Of a stretch of DNA of 64,000 bases, positions 52,476 through 60,028 are shown one piece after another (within the stretch, counting starts at the first letter, position 1; every line of letters begins with the position of its first letter). The notes under the pieces are model-generated. The model had not been told where the DNA came from. It made no database searches and saw only the letters and a list, made by a program, of their open reading frames with translations. A program made the translations under genes and the position numbers. The stretch spans positions 1 through 64,000 of the forward strand of contig CAZRSF010000011.1 of NCBI GenBank assembly GCA_964602655.1, in the 5' to 3' direction. The stretch comes from Moduliflexus sp964602655 (GTDB lineage: Bacteria; Moduliflexota; Moduliflexia; Moduliflexales; Moduliflexaceae).

Positions 52476-54128
52476 TTATTGCGCCAGCGCAATCTGAAGG
52501 TGTTGGCAAACGGTTTCATTCAACAGCCAGAGATCAATCGGCGTGGAGAAGGCGGCGTCGCAATGTTGAATAAATTGCTGTTGCTGCGGCGTATTGGCAT
52601 CCTGACTGGCAATCGCAAAAATCTTGACCGTCTTAGGGGACGCTGCGCGTTGAATCTGGCGGATCAGTTCCACGCTTTCGCTGCCAAAAAGCGTGACGTC
52701 AACCAGAATAAGGTCGGGGTGATATTTTAAAGTTTTTCTGACGCCATCGCCCGTGTTGAAGGCTTCGATCACCTCGCCGCCAAGCGGCGCGAAACAGCGC
52801 TCTAACATGGCGCAGTTTTTCCAGATCGGCGTAAAGGCAAGCGCCATAAATCCTGACGACACATTTGCTGCCGAGCGCTCTTTCACACGCATATCCTGCA
52901 TGATGCGTTGGATCGCGTCCTCGTTGTCGCGGGCGAACCAAAAGGTCGGTTCATTGACGTTCAGCGTGTCGGAAACGGTTTCCGTTTCGAATTGGAGCGT
53001 CGCAGTCGTCCCGACATCAACCTGACTTTCGATCCGGAAGGTTCCCCCTTCCAATTCGGTCAGCAAATGCGCGATAATCAGGCCTAAGCCGGAACCCTGC
53101 TGTTCTTGCTGCTTCCGTCCGAATTGCATATATGCGCCGATATGGGCGATCTGTTCCGGCGTCATGCCGCGCCCCTGGTCTGTAATCGTCATGACGCAAG
53201 TTGCGCCGGACACTGACAGGCGTATCGTAACCGGCGTGCCGCGTCGGGAAAATTTGAACGCATTATCAATCAACTCCGTCACGATTTTTTCGAAATTGGT
53301 CGGAGAAATCTTGGCAAAGGCATCGGAAATAGAGAGGATCAAATCATCGGAACGATTGGTTTCTTTGGCGCGTTCCTGCGCGGCGTTTTTCAGAATGCCG
53401 TTGATGTTGCATGGTTGTTCGTGTTGCGCTAATAATGACTCGCGGGAGGTATATTTGATCAGTTTCAGATTGGCATACAGCAGCGCATTTTCCACAAGGC
53501 GATGTAAGCGGAGGCCATTGCGATAAATCGCGGTGCCGTATTCGAAAATCTGCCGCGCCTCCGGCAGTTGATTGGGGTTCGTCAAGAAGCTGGCAAAGCC
53601 TAAAATGACAGTCAGCGGCGTGCGCAGCTCATGCGGCAGCGAGAGGCTCAAGCTCAGGCGAAGCTCCTCGAGCATGGCGCGTTCTCGCGCTAACGCGGCT
53701 TCTAAATCGGTATTCTTATGTTGCAGGCTTTGTTGGAGGTGCTGGATCGTCAGGTGCGTTTTCACCCGCGCCAGTACTTCCTCGCGTTGGAAGGGCTTTG
53801 TGATATAATCTACGGCCCCTAATTCGAATCCTCTGATTTTATCCTGCGTATCGGACAACGCCGTCATGAAAATGACCGGAATCTCTTTGGTGGCCTCGTT
53901 GCTTTTGAGGCGTTGACAGGTTTCGAACCCATCAATGCCCGACATGACGACATCCAGCAGCAGGAGGTCTGGAATCGTATGTTGAAGCAATTCGAGCGCG
54001 TTTTCGCCGCTTTTGGCTGCGAACACCTGAAAACCGAATCTGGTCAGGTAATTCGAGAGAACGTCCAAATTGGTGGGATTGTCGTCAACGATAAGAATCG
54101 TGGCCTCATGCCATGCTTTCTCTTCCAT
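52476..54128 (-). CDS. Receiver-kinase protein with degenerate C-terminal receiver
   Basis: A 550-residue protein with an intact N-terminal receiver (about 10-125, IVDDNPTN, LLLLDVVMSGIDG, YITKPF), HisKA with LPHELRTPLTV, and HATPase (about 255-380) with DQGRGM and GSGLGLI. A third region (about 425-550) has the receiver fold pattern but lacks the N-terminal acidic pair, and the usual Lys-Pro at the end is Thr-Pro (FSTPID); an Asp remains in LILVDVTLFG. It is probably a pseudo-receiver used for binding. The gene starts the kinase run and is preceded by a 193-base gap with a large inverted repeat. Confidence 0.88.
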   Translation of the reverse strand: MEEKAWHEATILIVDDNPTNLDVLSNYLTRFGFQVFAAKSGENALELLQHTIPDLLLLDVVMSGIDGFETCQRLKSNEATKEIPVIFMTALSDTQDKIRGFELGAVDYITKPFQREEVLARVKTHLTIQHLQQSLQHKNTDLEAALARERAMLEELRLSLSLSLPHELRTPLTVILGFASFLTNPNQLPEARQIFEYGTAIYRNGLRLHRLVENALLYANLKLIKYTSRESLLAQHEQPCNINGILKNAAQERAKETNRSDDLILSISDAFAKISPTNFEKIVTELIDNAFKFSRRGTPVTIRLSVSGATCVMTITDQGRGMTPEQIAHIGAYMQFGRKQQEQQGSGLGLIIAHLLTELEGGTFRIESQVDVGTTATLQFETETVSDTLNVNEPTFWFARDNEDAIQRIMQDMRVKERSAANVSSGFMALAFTPIWKNCAMLERCFAPLGGEVIEAFNTGDGVRKTLKYHPDLILVDVTLFGSESVELIRQIQRAASPKTVKIFAIASQDANTPQQQQFIQHCDAAFSTPIDLWLLNETVCQHLQIALAQ

Positions 54129-54191
54129 AATACATTCCTTTGATGCTGGAAAACGCCAGAAAAATCAAGTCGAACATAGGGCTGTGAAGTT

Positions 54192-54267
54192 CTCGTTCCA
54201 CGCTCCGCGTGGAATGCCCGCAAACCGCCGCTCTGCGGCGCGTACGGGACGCGGAGCGTGGAACGAG
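54192..54267. repeat. CTCGTTCCACGCTCCGCG inverted repeat
   Basis: Perfect 19-base ends (54192-54210 and 54249-54267) enclose an inner GCCGC/GCGGC hairpin. This is a widespread dispersed element type in environmental genomes. It lies between the RMD1 gene and the first kinase, both on the minus strand. Confidence 0.85.
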
Positions 54268-54321
54268 GGGCATTCGAATACGATCTTTGTTGCCGCAATT
54301 GGCATAACTACGCGATGTTCA

Positions 54322-55137
54322 TCATTTGGCAAAATGCCGGAAAAACATTTCATACAATGTCAGCAGAATTTCGAAGACAATCAGCGCGACAACATACCAT
54401 TCCACCCGTAAGGCGTGGCTGGTATTCAAAATATCCAACTGGGTTTCGACCGTTTTTGAAATCAGATCCAATTTTCGTTCTAAGGCGCGATGGCGTTCTT
54501 GCAGTTCGTATTCGTCTTCGAGATAGGCGTACAACCGTTCAAGCTCCGGGCGTTCCCACAAAATCTCCGGCTTATCCACGACTTCGACGCGCCCCACCAT
54601 TTTATGCTGAATCAACAGCGTATCGCCGATATGCCGCATAAATTCGCTTTTTTTATTCAAGCCGCGCCCCATGCGCTGCAAATTGGCGGCTAATGGTTCG
54701 ATCCGGTCGAAGGCCGCCGCCACGCGCGTTTCATACCGCGCAACCACGACACTTTTGGAGAGAATATCGGCCACGACCTGCAAGCGTTCGACAGAGAATT
54801 CGCGCAGATACAAATCGCCGTTGGGCGCGATGCGCTCCTGCTCCGCATCATCGCGATAAATTCTCATCTGTTCGCTTTCTTTTTCAGGAAAGGCTTCCTG
54901 AATCATCGGCGTAAGTTGAGCAAGAAAGGAGACTTCTTCGATGGGTTCTAATCCGAACAGCACGATCACGCCGTAACGAAAAAAGACGGCGCAGCCGGAT
55001 TCGCCAGCGGCAAGCATGAGCGGGGACACCGCGATGCTTCGGGCAGATTCTAAGGAACGCAGATCGAGGCGTTCGCCAAGAAACACCGCCCGTGCGTCAA
55101 TGATGGTTTTACTGCCGAACAGAGAACATGTTGACAT
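54322..55137 (-). CDS. RMD1/DUF155 family membrane protein
   Basis: A 271-residue protein of the RMD1 (DUF155) family, related to yeast Rmd1 and mitochondrial RMND1. Conserved features are AVFFRYGVIVLFGL near 49-62, FSVERLQVVADILSKSVVVARYE near 113-135, and the helical SEFMRHIGDTLLIQHKMV and YLEDEYELQERHRALERKLD segments. One membrane helix near the C-terminus (about 244-264) anchors it. The bacterial role is unknown. It is 45 bases downstream of the unknown sensor-like gene and upstream of three kinase genes, so it may be part of the same signalling unit. Confidence 0.88.
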   Translation of the reverse strand: MSTCSLFGSKTIIDARAVFLGERLDLRSLESARSIAVSPLMLAAGESGCAVFFRYGVIVLFGLEPIEEVSFLAQLTPMIQEAFPEKESEQMRIYRDDAEQERIAPNGDLYLREFSVERLQVVADILSKSVVVARYETRVAAAFDRIEPLAANLQRMGRGLNKKSEFMRHIGDTLLIQHKMVGRVEVVDKPEILWERPELERLYAYLEDEYELQERHRALERKLDLISKTVETQLDILNTSHALRVEWYVVALIVFEILLTLYEMFFRHFAK

Positions 55138-55182
55138 AATTGTTTGCCGTCTTTTACCGGATTCAACCCTATTGCGCGGCGC

Positions 55183-55920
55183 TTATCCGAATATTTTTTT
55201 CTTCGCTAATCCCATCGTCTGCGTCTTGAAGCTGGATAATCCGGCGGCAAACTGCTCGGCCTTGTCTTTTCCGATAGTTTCGCGCAGAAAAAGAATCGTC
55301 ACCGCAAAGGTATGCGTGCCGATATATGCGCCGCCGAAACCAAAAACGCTTTTGACGCCGTGCGCCGTCACGAAATCCTGCGCCGCGATAATTTTACGTC
55401 CGGCATGATCGACTTCTGTCGCGGCATCCTGAACAAAGAAGACACCGCTCATGCTGCCCATCGTTTTCACGACGACATTCGCATCATGCTGATCGATCCA
55501 ATCCAGCCCCAAACCAAGCTCTTTGAGCAGGCGCGACATCATGGGGATCGAATCAATAAACGCGGCGGAAACCAATGGAATGCCGACATGTCCTTTGGAG
55601 TGCGCGCGATCATTCCATTCCGGTTTCGAACCGCTTGTGCCTAATAAACTCAAGACGAGCGTCTCATTGCGAATGCCTTGTTTGATCGACTTTTCAGCAG
55701 CGACCCGATCCACAAACGCGCGCGACGCGGACGGAAGTTCTTGATATGGCGCGGTCGCAAATTGTCTCACCAGAACAATGGACTCTTTGAACGTGTTATA
55801 CATGGCTTGCGTGTACGCCTGAGACGCTTTTTCAAGGGTGGGACTCCCTTGTGTTGCCGTCGTAATCGCGTCCTGTAATGCCCGGAATTCTTTTAATGTT
55901 GACACGCTGAGTTTTGCCAT
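55183..55920 (-). CDS. Soluble protein of unknown function, possible sensor
   Basis: A 245-residue soluble protein. The N-terminal 75 residues are helical; the rest is an alpha/beta domain with HSKGHVGIPLVSAAFIDSIP near 107-126, MGSMSGVFFVQDAATEVDHA and the Gly-rich SVFGFGGAYIGTHTF near 194-208. I have an impression that similar regions occur in multi-domain sensor proteins, but cannot name a family. The start at 55920 follows GGAGG and is preferred to frames extending 57 codons upstream, which run into AT-rich spacer. It is the first gene of the run RMD1-kinase-kinase-kinase and could supply the input signal. Confidence 0.65.
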   Translation of the reverse strand: MAKLSVSTLKEFRALQDAITTATQGSPTLEKASQAYTQAMYNTFKESIVLVRQFATAPYQELPSASRAFVDRVAAEKSIKQGIRNETLVLSLLGTSGSKPEWNDRAHSKGHVGIPLVSAAFIDSIPMMSRLLKELGLGLDWIDQHDANVVVKTMGSMSGVFFVQDAATEVDHAGRKIIAAQDFVTAHGVKSVFGFGGAYIGTHTFAVTILFLRETIGKDKAEQFAAGLSSFKTQTMGLAKKKIFG

Positions 55921-56203
55921 AAAGAGCAACCTCCGTTTTCTGGGTTTACTGTCCGTTGCTATTTTTTCATCCGCGAATATGACACAACAATTCCACCATA
56001 TAAAGCAGTGTGAACTTTTGCAAGATTTTTTCGAAGAAAATATATTTGACAAACAATCGTACACCTGATGAGATTTCACAAAAGGTGTCATGTTGCGCGA
56101 ACCACCTCTGTTTCATGCCATGCGCCGCCGCAGAAAACGTATGGCGGTCGCGCCGCATATTTTATTATTATGAACCGCGAAAGACGCGAATAACACGGAA
56201 AAT

Positions 56204-59200
56204 ATGAAAAACCTGCTTCGATTCGAACACTGGATGATTCAACGCTGTAGATTCGACCGTATGAGCAACAATTTGTTCTGGCTTGCGGCGGCGCTTCTTC
56301 CTTTTATTCTCGCCTTGATGGGGTGGCTGCTGCATCTGCGCGAACGCGAGGGCATCGAGTATCTCGTGCATCGCGATCTTGGTTTTACGGGAAGCGCCGC
56401 CGAAGTGTACCATCGCAAAGACGGCATGTATTTCCGCCCGCTGCGCTCGCAATTATTAGTGAATTTTCAGCCGATTTCGAAAAGTGCGCGACTCGCGGAA
56501 AATGACCGAATCGTCATTGGGCAGACGATTTTTCAGGCGAAAGAATTGGAAAGCTGGACGCCGCATTTACGCGCGGTCGGCTATTACCTCACGGAGCGCG
56601 AACTCAGCGCCGGCGCGGCATTCGGACGCTCGATTCACCCGGAAGAGGCGAATCAGTGGAAGGTCAACGACGTGATCGTGCAGGATACCGATTTCGAGCC
56701 GGTGCATTTTAAGCTGCTGGCAGAGAAAGACAACCAATATCGGCTGGTGAATCTTGGGAAAAAAGGCGTCTTTGTTCCGGCAGCGCCGCCAGTGGACGGG
56801 AAACGCAAAAAGAATGCGCCGGAATGGACGCACGTCATGACCGACACGATTGTGCAGGCGGGGCAGCGGATCAAAATCGAAAATACCATCTTGGAACTGA
56901 CGCCGATTCCGTCGCGGGAAGCGCTCGCGCTCACCATCGTGCGCGGCGCGCAGCCCGTCTTGACGCTCTCGCGGGATGCCGCCAATGTCATCGGCGGCGT
57001 CAGCCTGTTTCCGAAAGAATATATCCCGGATTACTTAGTGGATGAACGTTTTCTGGAATATGCGCGGCAGTCTATCGAAGCCGGGCTGTTCGGCCTGGAT
57101 GACCCCGCAACACGGAAAGGCGCGCCCAAGTTGCGCATTCGAGGATTCGACGCGGCGGGCAAGCTGGTGCAGGCTCAATTCGAGAAACTGACACCGAAAG
57201 AAAAATTGTTGCTGCACCAAATTTTTCGTTTCCGCGAAGCGCAGGGGCAGGCGTTGCGCTGGAAACGGCCATTCAATCGCGAAGGCGACGATCCGTACCT
57301 GTTTTACCCTGAGCAGACCGAAAATTTCATCATCAGCGAAAAGACCAATACGGTCAAAAATATGTACACGTATGCGGCGCATCTGACCAACCCGCATATC
57401 ATCGCGCAAGAAATCGCCACGACGCGCGGCGAGATTTTCGACCGCAACCAGTTCTCGTATCCGCGTTTAGTGGCGCAATCCAAAGGCGTTCCCGTCGCGG
57501 AAATGCTGCTTGTGCCGTCCGACGATTCGCGAACGGTTCAGACGTTCAATACGCAGAAAGCGGCGGATAATTCGGTCTATGTGGCAAGCGGCTATCAATT
57601 TCCCGACGGCTCGTCCGTGATGAATGCGCATGGCATCGCGCACTACACCGCAAAAGGCAAACAGGACACGCTGCGCGACGGCCAGGAATTCACGTCCGGC
57701 CAGTATGTTTTTCGATATGTCGCGACGGGAAAAGGCGTGTTGGCGCAAAATATTCCCGACGGGAAAGCCAGCAAACGCGATTACCCGTTAGGCAGCCGGT
57801 TAGCTCACATTATCGGGTTCAGCTTCGCGCGAAGCCAGTTCAAAGGGGGATTGGAAAAGGTTTTCGATAAGGCGTTACTGGGAGCGGAAAAACAGCAGGC
57901 ATGGTGGTCGCTGCGCCGCGCGACAGAACGCGCTCCGGGGAATAATCTTGTGCTGACGCTGGACGACGACATGCAGCGCGTCGTGTCGGCGGAACTTGAC
58001 AAAAAGTTAACCGAACTGAACGCCCGCTATCGCACGAACCAATTCAAAGGCGCGGCGATTATGATGAATAAAGACGGCGAAGTCCTGGCGTCTGCAAGCC
58101 TGCCGTCCTATAATCCGAACGATTTGCGCAGCATTTTTGCGGCGATGCAGGAATCGTCCGAAGACCACTGGAACAGTTCGTACATCAATCGCGCCACGCA
58201 TAAAAGCTATCCGCCGGGGTCAACGATGAAGGTCATTATGTCGTCCATCGCGCTGGATAATAAAACGCAATTCCTGCTGCCGACGGGCGACGGGCAGTAT
58301 TTCATCAATAACAACGGCAGCCCGTTTGCGTGTACCGGCCATTTGGATTCGTTTCACGGCGTCAGTTTCGGCAAATACGGCATTCCCGATTTTCGCGGTT
58401 CTGCCGCGCACGGCCAGTTGACGCTCGATACCGCGCTGACGAAATCGTGCAACAACACGTTTGCCTTTCTCGCCCTGAGCGCGGGGCTGGAAACCATCCA
58501 AAAATATGCGGAACGCTTCGGTTTCAACCGCTCGTTTGATTTTTTGCCGTATGAATTATTTAAAGACGATCCGCAGATTGTGGCGGGAGTGAAACGCGAC
58601 GCACTTGATCCGTTAGCGAGCCTGAGAAGTCAGGTGCCGACGCCGAAAGAGCCGTTGAAGTTGCCGCAATTAGGCCGCATGGGAATCGGACAATGGGAAA
58701 TTCTCGCGACGCCGCTGCAAATGGCGACGGTCGCGATGACAGTCGGCAATCTTGGCATGAGGCCGTATCCGCATCTGCTGGCGGGCATCGAAGACTTGAA
58801 GGGAGGAAAAACTCGTTGGTTTCCGCTGCCGCCGAAAACCGAGGTCTTTTCGAAATCGGTGATGGCCGAAATGTTCCCGATGATGCAGCATGTCGTCCAG
58901 CAAGGGAGCGCCACGCGCATCACCCGCAGCACGATTCCGTATTACACGTTGAAAGACCATGTCGCCGGGAAAACCGGCACGGCGGAAGTGGAAGATCAGG
59001 GCGGGAAAAAATACAACGTCATCTGGTTCATCAGTTTCGCGCCGGTGGAAAATCCGCAAGTCGCATTGGCAATCGTGATTGAAAAAGGGCCGGTGATTTC
59101 CGGCGAAGCCGTTGATGTCGCACGCGGCATCTGGGAAAAAGCGATTCTGTTGTTCCCGGAATTGTTCGCCGCGTCGCCCACAGTAGTGCCGCAAACCCCG

Positions 59201-59215
59201 CCGAATCCGGCATGA
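56204..59215 (+). CDS. Penicillin-binding protein with FHA-like domains
   Basis: A 1003-residue class B penicillin-binding protein (FtsI/PbpA-like transpeptidase). Membrane helix at about 24-46. Residues 50-245 contain two FHA-like modules: the first ends LAENDRIVIGQTIF, the second has FGRSIHPEE, DVIVQDTDFEPVHFKLL and IVQAGQRIKIENTILEL. The transpeptidase has Ser673-x-x-Lys676 (PPGSTMK), Ser748-x-Asn (KSCNNTF) and Lys923-Thr-Gly, so it should be active. Typical enzymes are 550-750 residues; the extra is the N-terminal part. FHA domains bind phosphothreonine, and Ser/Thr kinases occur in this window. The start has GGAAA upstream; ATG 19 codons downstream is possible. The RNase T2 gene follows 66 bases later. 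Confidence 0.9.
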   Translation: MKNLLRFEHWMIQRCRFDRMSNNLFWLAAALLPFILALMGWLLHLREREGIEYLVHRDLGFTGSAAEVYHRKDGMYFRPLRSQLLVNFQPISKSARLAENDRIVIGQTIFQAKELESWTPHLRAVGYYLTERELSAGAAFGRSIHPEEANQWKVNDVIVQDTDFEPVHFKLLAEKDNQYRLVNLGKKGVFVPAAPPVDGKRKKNAPEWTHVMTDTIVQAGQRIKIENTILELTPIPSREALALTIVRGAQPVLTLSRDAANVIGGVSLFPKEYIPDYLVDERFLEYARQSIEAGLFGLDDPATRKGAPKLRIRGFDAAGKLVQAQFEKLTPKEKLLLHQIFRFREAQGQALRWKRPFNREGDDPYLFYPEQTENFIISEKTNTVKNMYTYAAHLTNPHIIAQEIATTRGEIFDRNQFSYPRLVAQSKGVPVAEMLLVPSDDSRTVQTFNTQKAADNSVYVASGYQFPDGSSVMNAHGIAHYTAKGKQDTLRDGQEFTSGQYVFRYVATGKGVLAQNIPDGKASKRDYPLGSRLAHIIGFSFARSQFKGGLEKVFDKALLGAEKQQAWWSLRRATERAPGNNLVLTLDDDMQRVVSAELDKKLTELNARYRTNQFKGAAIMMNKDGEVLASASLPSYNPNDLRSIFAAMQESSEDHWNSSYINRATHKSYPPGSTMKVIMSSIALDNKTQFLLPTGDGQYFINNNGSPFACTGHLDSFHGVSFGKYGIPDFRGSAAHGQLTLDTALTKSCNNTFAFLALSAGLETIQKYAERFGFNRSFDFLPYELFKDDPQIVAGVKRDALDPLASLRSQVPTPKEPLKLPQLGRMGIGQWEILATPLQMATVAMTVGNLGMRPYPHLLAGIEDLKGGKTRWFPLPPKTEVFSKSVMAEMFPMMQHVVQQGSATRITRSTIPYYTLKDHVAGKTGTAEVEDQGGKKYNVIWFISFAPVENPQVALAIVIEKGPVISGEAVDVARGIWEKAILLFPELFAASPTVVPQTPPNPA

Positions 59216-59230
59216 TTGGACAATTCATTC

Positions 59231-59263
59231 AGCCCTGCCAGGGTTTCAAACCCTGACAGGGCT
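59231..59263. repeat. Start-proximal palindrome, AGCCCTGCCAGGG type
   Basis: AGCCCTGCCAGGGTTT and AAACCCTGACAGGGCT pair with one mismatch around C. It is 15 bases after the penicillin-binding protein stop and 18 bases before the RNase T2 start. Confidence 0.85.
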
Positions 59264-59281
59264 AAAACCGAGGTGGTAATT

Positions 59282-59941
59282 TTGAAAAATTCATATCTGC
59301 TCGCCCTTCAACTTGTCGTGTTATTTGCATTTGTTCACGGTCAGAATATCGCATACGCCGGAGGAACGCCCGGCCAATTCGACTTTTACGTGCTGGCGCT
59401 GTCGTGGTCGCCGACCTATTGCGACGAAAACAACGATCCGCAACAATGCTCGATAGGAAAACGCCTCGGATTCGTGCTGCACGGACTCTGGCCGCAATAC
59501 GATAAAGGCTATCCGAGCGAGTGTTCTTCGAAGCAGATGCCCGAAAAGGTGAAAGCCGAGTTTCCCGGTCTGTATCCGAATGACAAACTGTTTGCGCATG
59601 AATGGGAAAAACACGGCACATGCTCCGGCCTGACGCCGATGCAATATCTCACGCTCTCGAAAAAATTAAAAGAGTCGGTCAGCATCCCCAAAGTCTATCG
59701 CAAGCCGGACAAGCCGCTGCGCGTGACAGCGGAAGAGATCGCAGAGGTGTTTCAACGCGCAAATCCGCAATTTCAAGACACGTCGTTTGCGGTCTATTGC
59801 GCCGACTCCGGGCGATTTCTGCGGGAAATTCTTGTGTGCTTCGATCCTGACGGCAGCCCAACGTCATGCAGCGACGAGATTCGGCGCAAAGCCGCGAAAA
59901 GCTGTCAGCAGAAGACGCTCCTGATCAAAAACGTGCGATAA
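59282..59941 (+). CDS. Secreted ribonuclease T2
   Basis: A 219-residue RNase T2 family enzyme with signal peptide (about 1-26, ending IAYAGG). The two catalytic segments are intact: CAS1 HGLWPQ with His67 and CAS2 HEWEKHGTC with His106, Glu107 and His111. It cleaves RNA via 2',3'-cyclic phosphate in the periplasm or outside. The start is TTG at 59282 because GAGGTGG lies five bases upstream and the signal peptide begins right after it; the frame upstream continues through a palindrome to the previous stop and lacks a start. Several Cys pairs (CSSKQ, CSGLT, CADSG, CFDPDG, TSCS) fit disulfides. Confidence 0.92.
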   Translation: MKNSYLLALQLVVLFAFVHGQNIAYAGGTPGQFDFYVLALSWSPTYCDENNDPQQCSIGKRLGFVLHGLWPQYDKGYPSECSSKQMPEKVKAEFPGLYPNDKLFAHEWEKHGTCSGLTPMQYLTLSKKLKESVSIPKVYRKPDKPLRVTAEEIAEVFQRANPQFQDTSFAVYCADSGRFLREILVCFDPDGSPTSCSDEIRRKAAKSCQQKTLLIKNVR

Positions 59942-59977
59942 TTATACCGATTGTCGCAAAAACGATCATATATTCTC

Positions 59978-60010
59978 AGAACTCCGAGGTCTTCAAGACC
60001 TCGGAGTTCT
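59978..60010. repeat. Start-proximal palindrome, CCGAGGTCTT type, copy 2
   Basis: Perfect 16-base arms (59978-59993 and 59995-60010) around one base, with the same core as 17-49 but AGAACT/AGTTCT ends in place of AGACTT/AAGTCT. It ends 18 bases before the start of the next gene. Confidence 0.9.
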
Positions 60011-60028
60011 TGTATCCAAAGGAATGCT

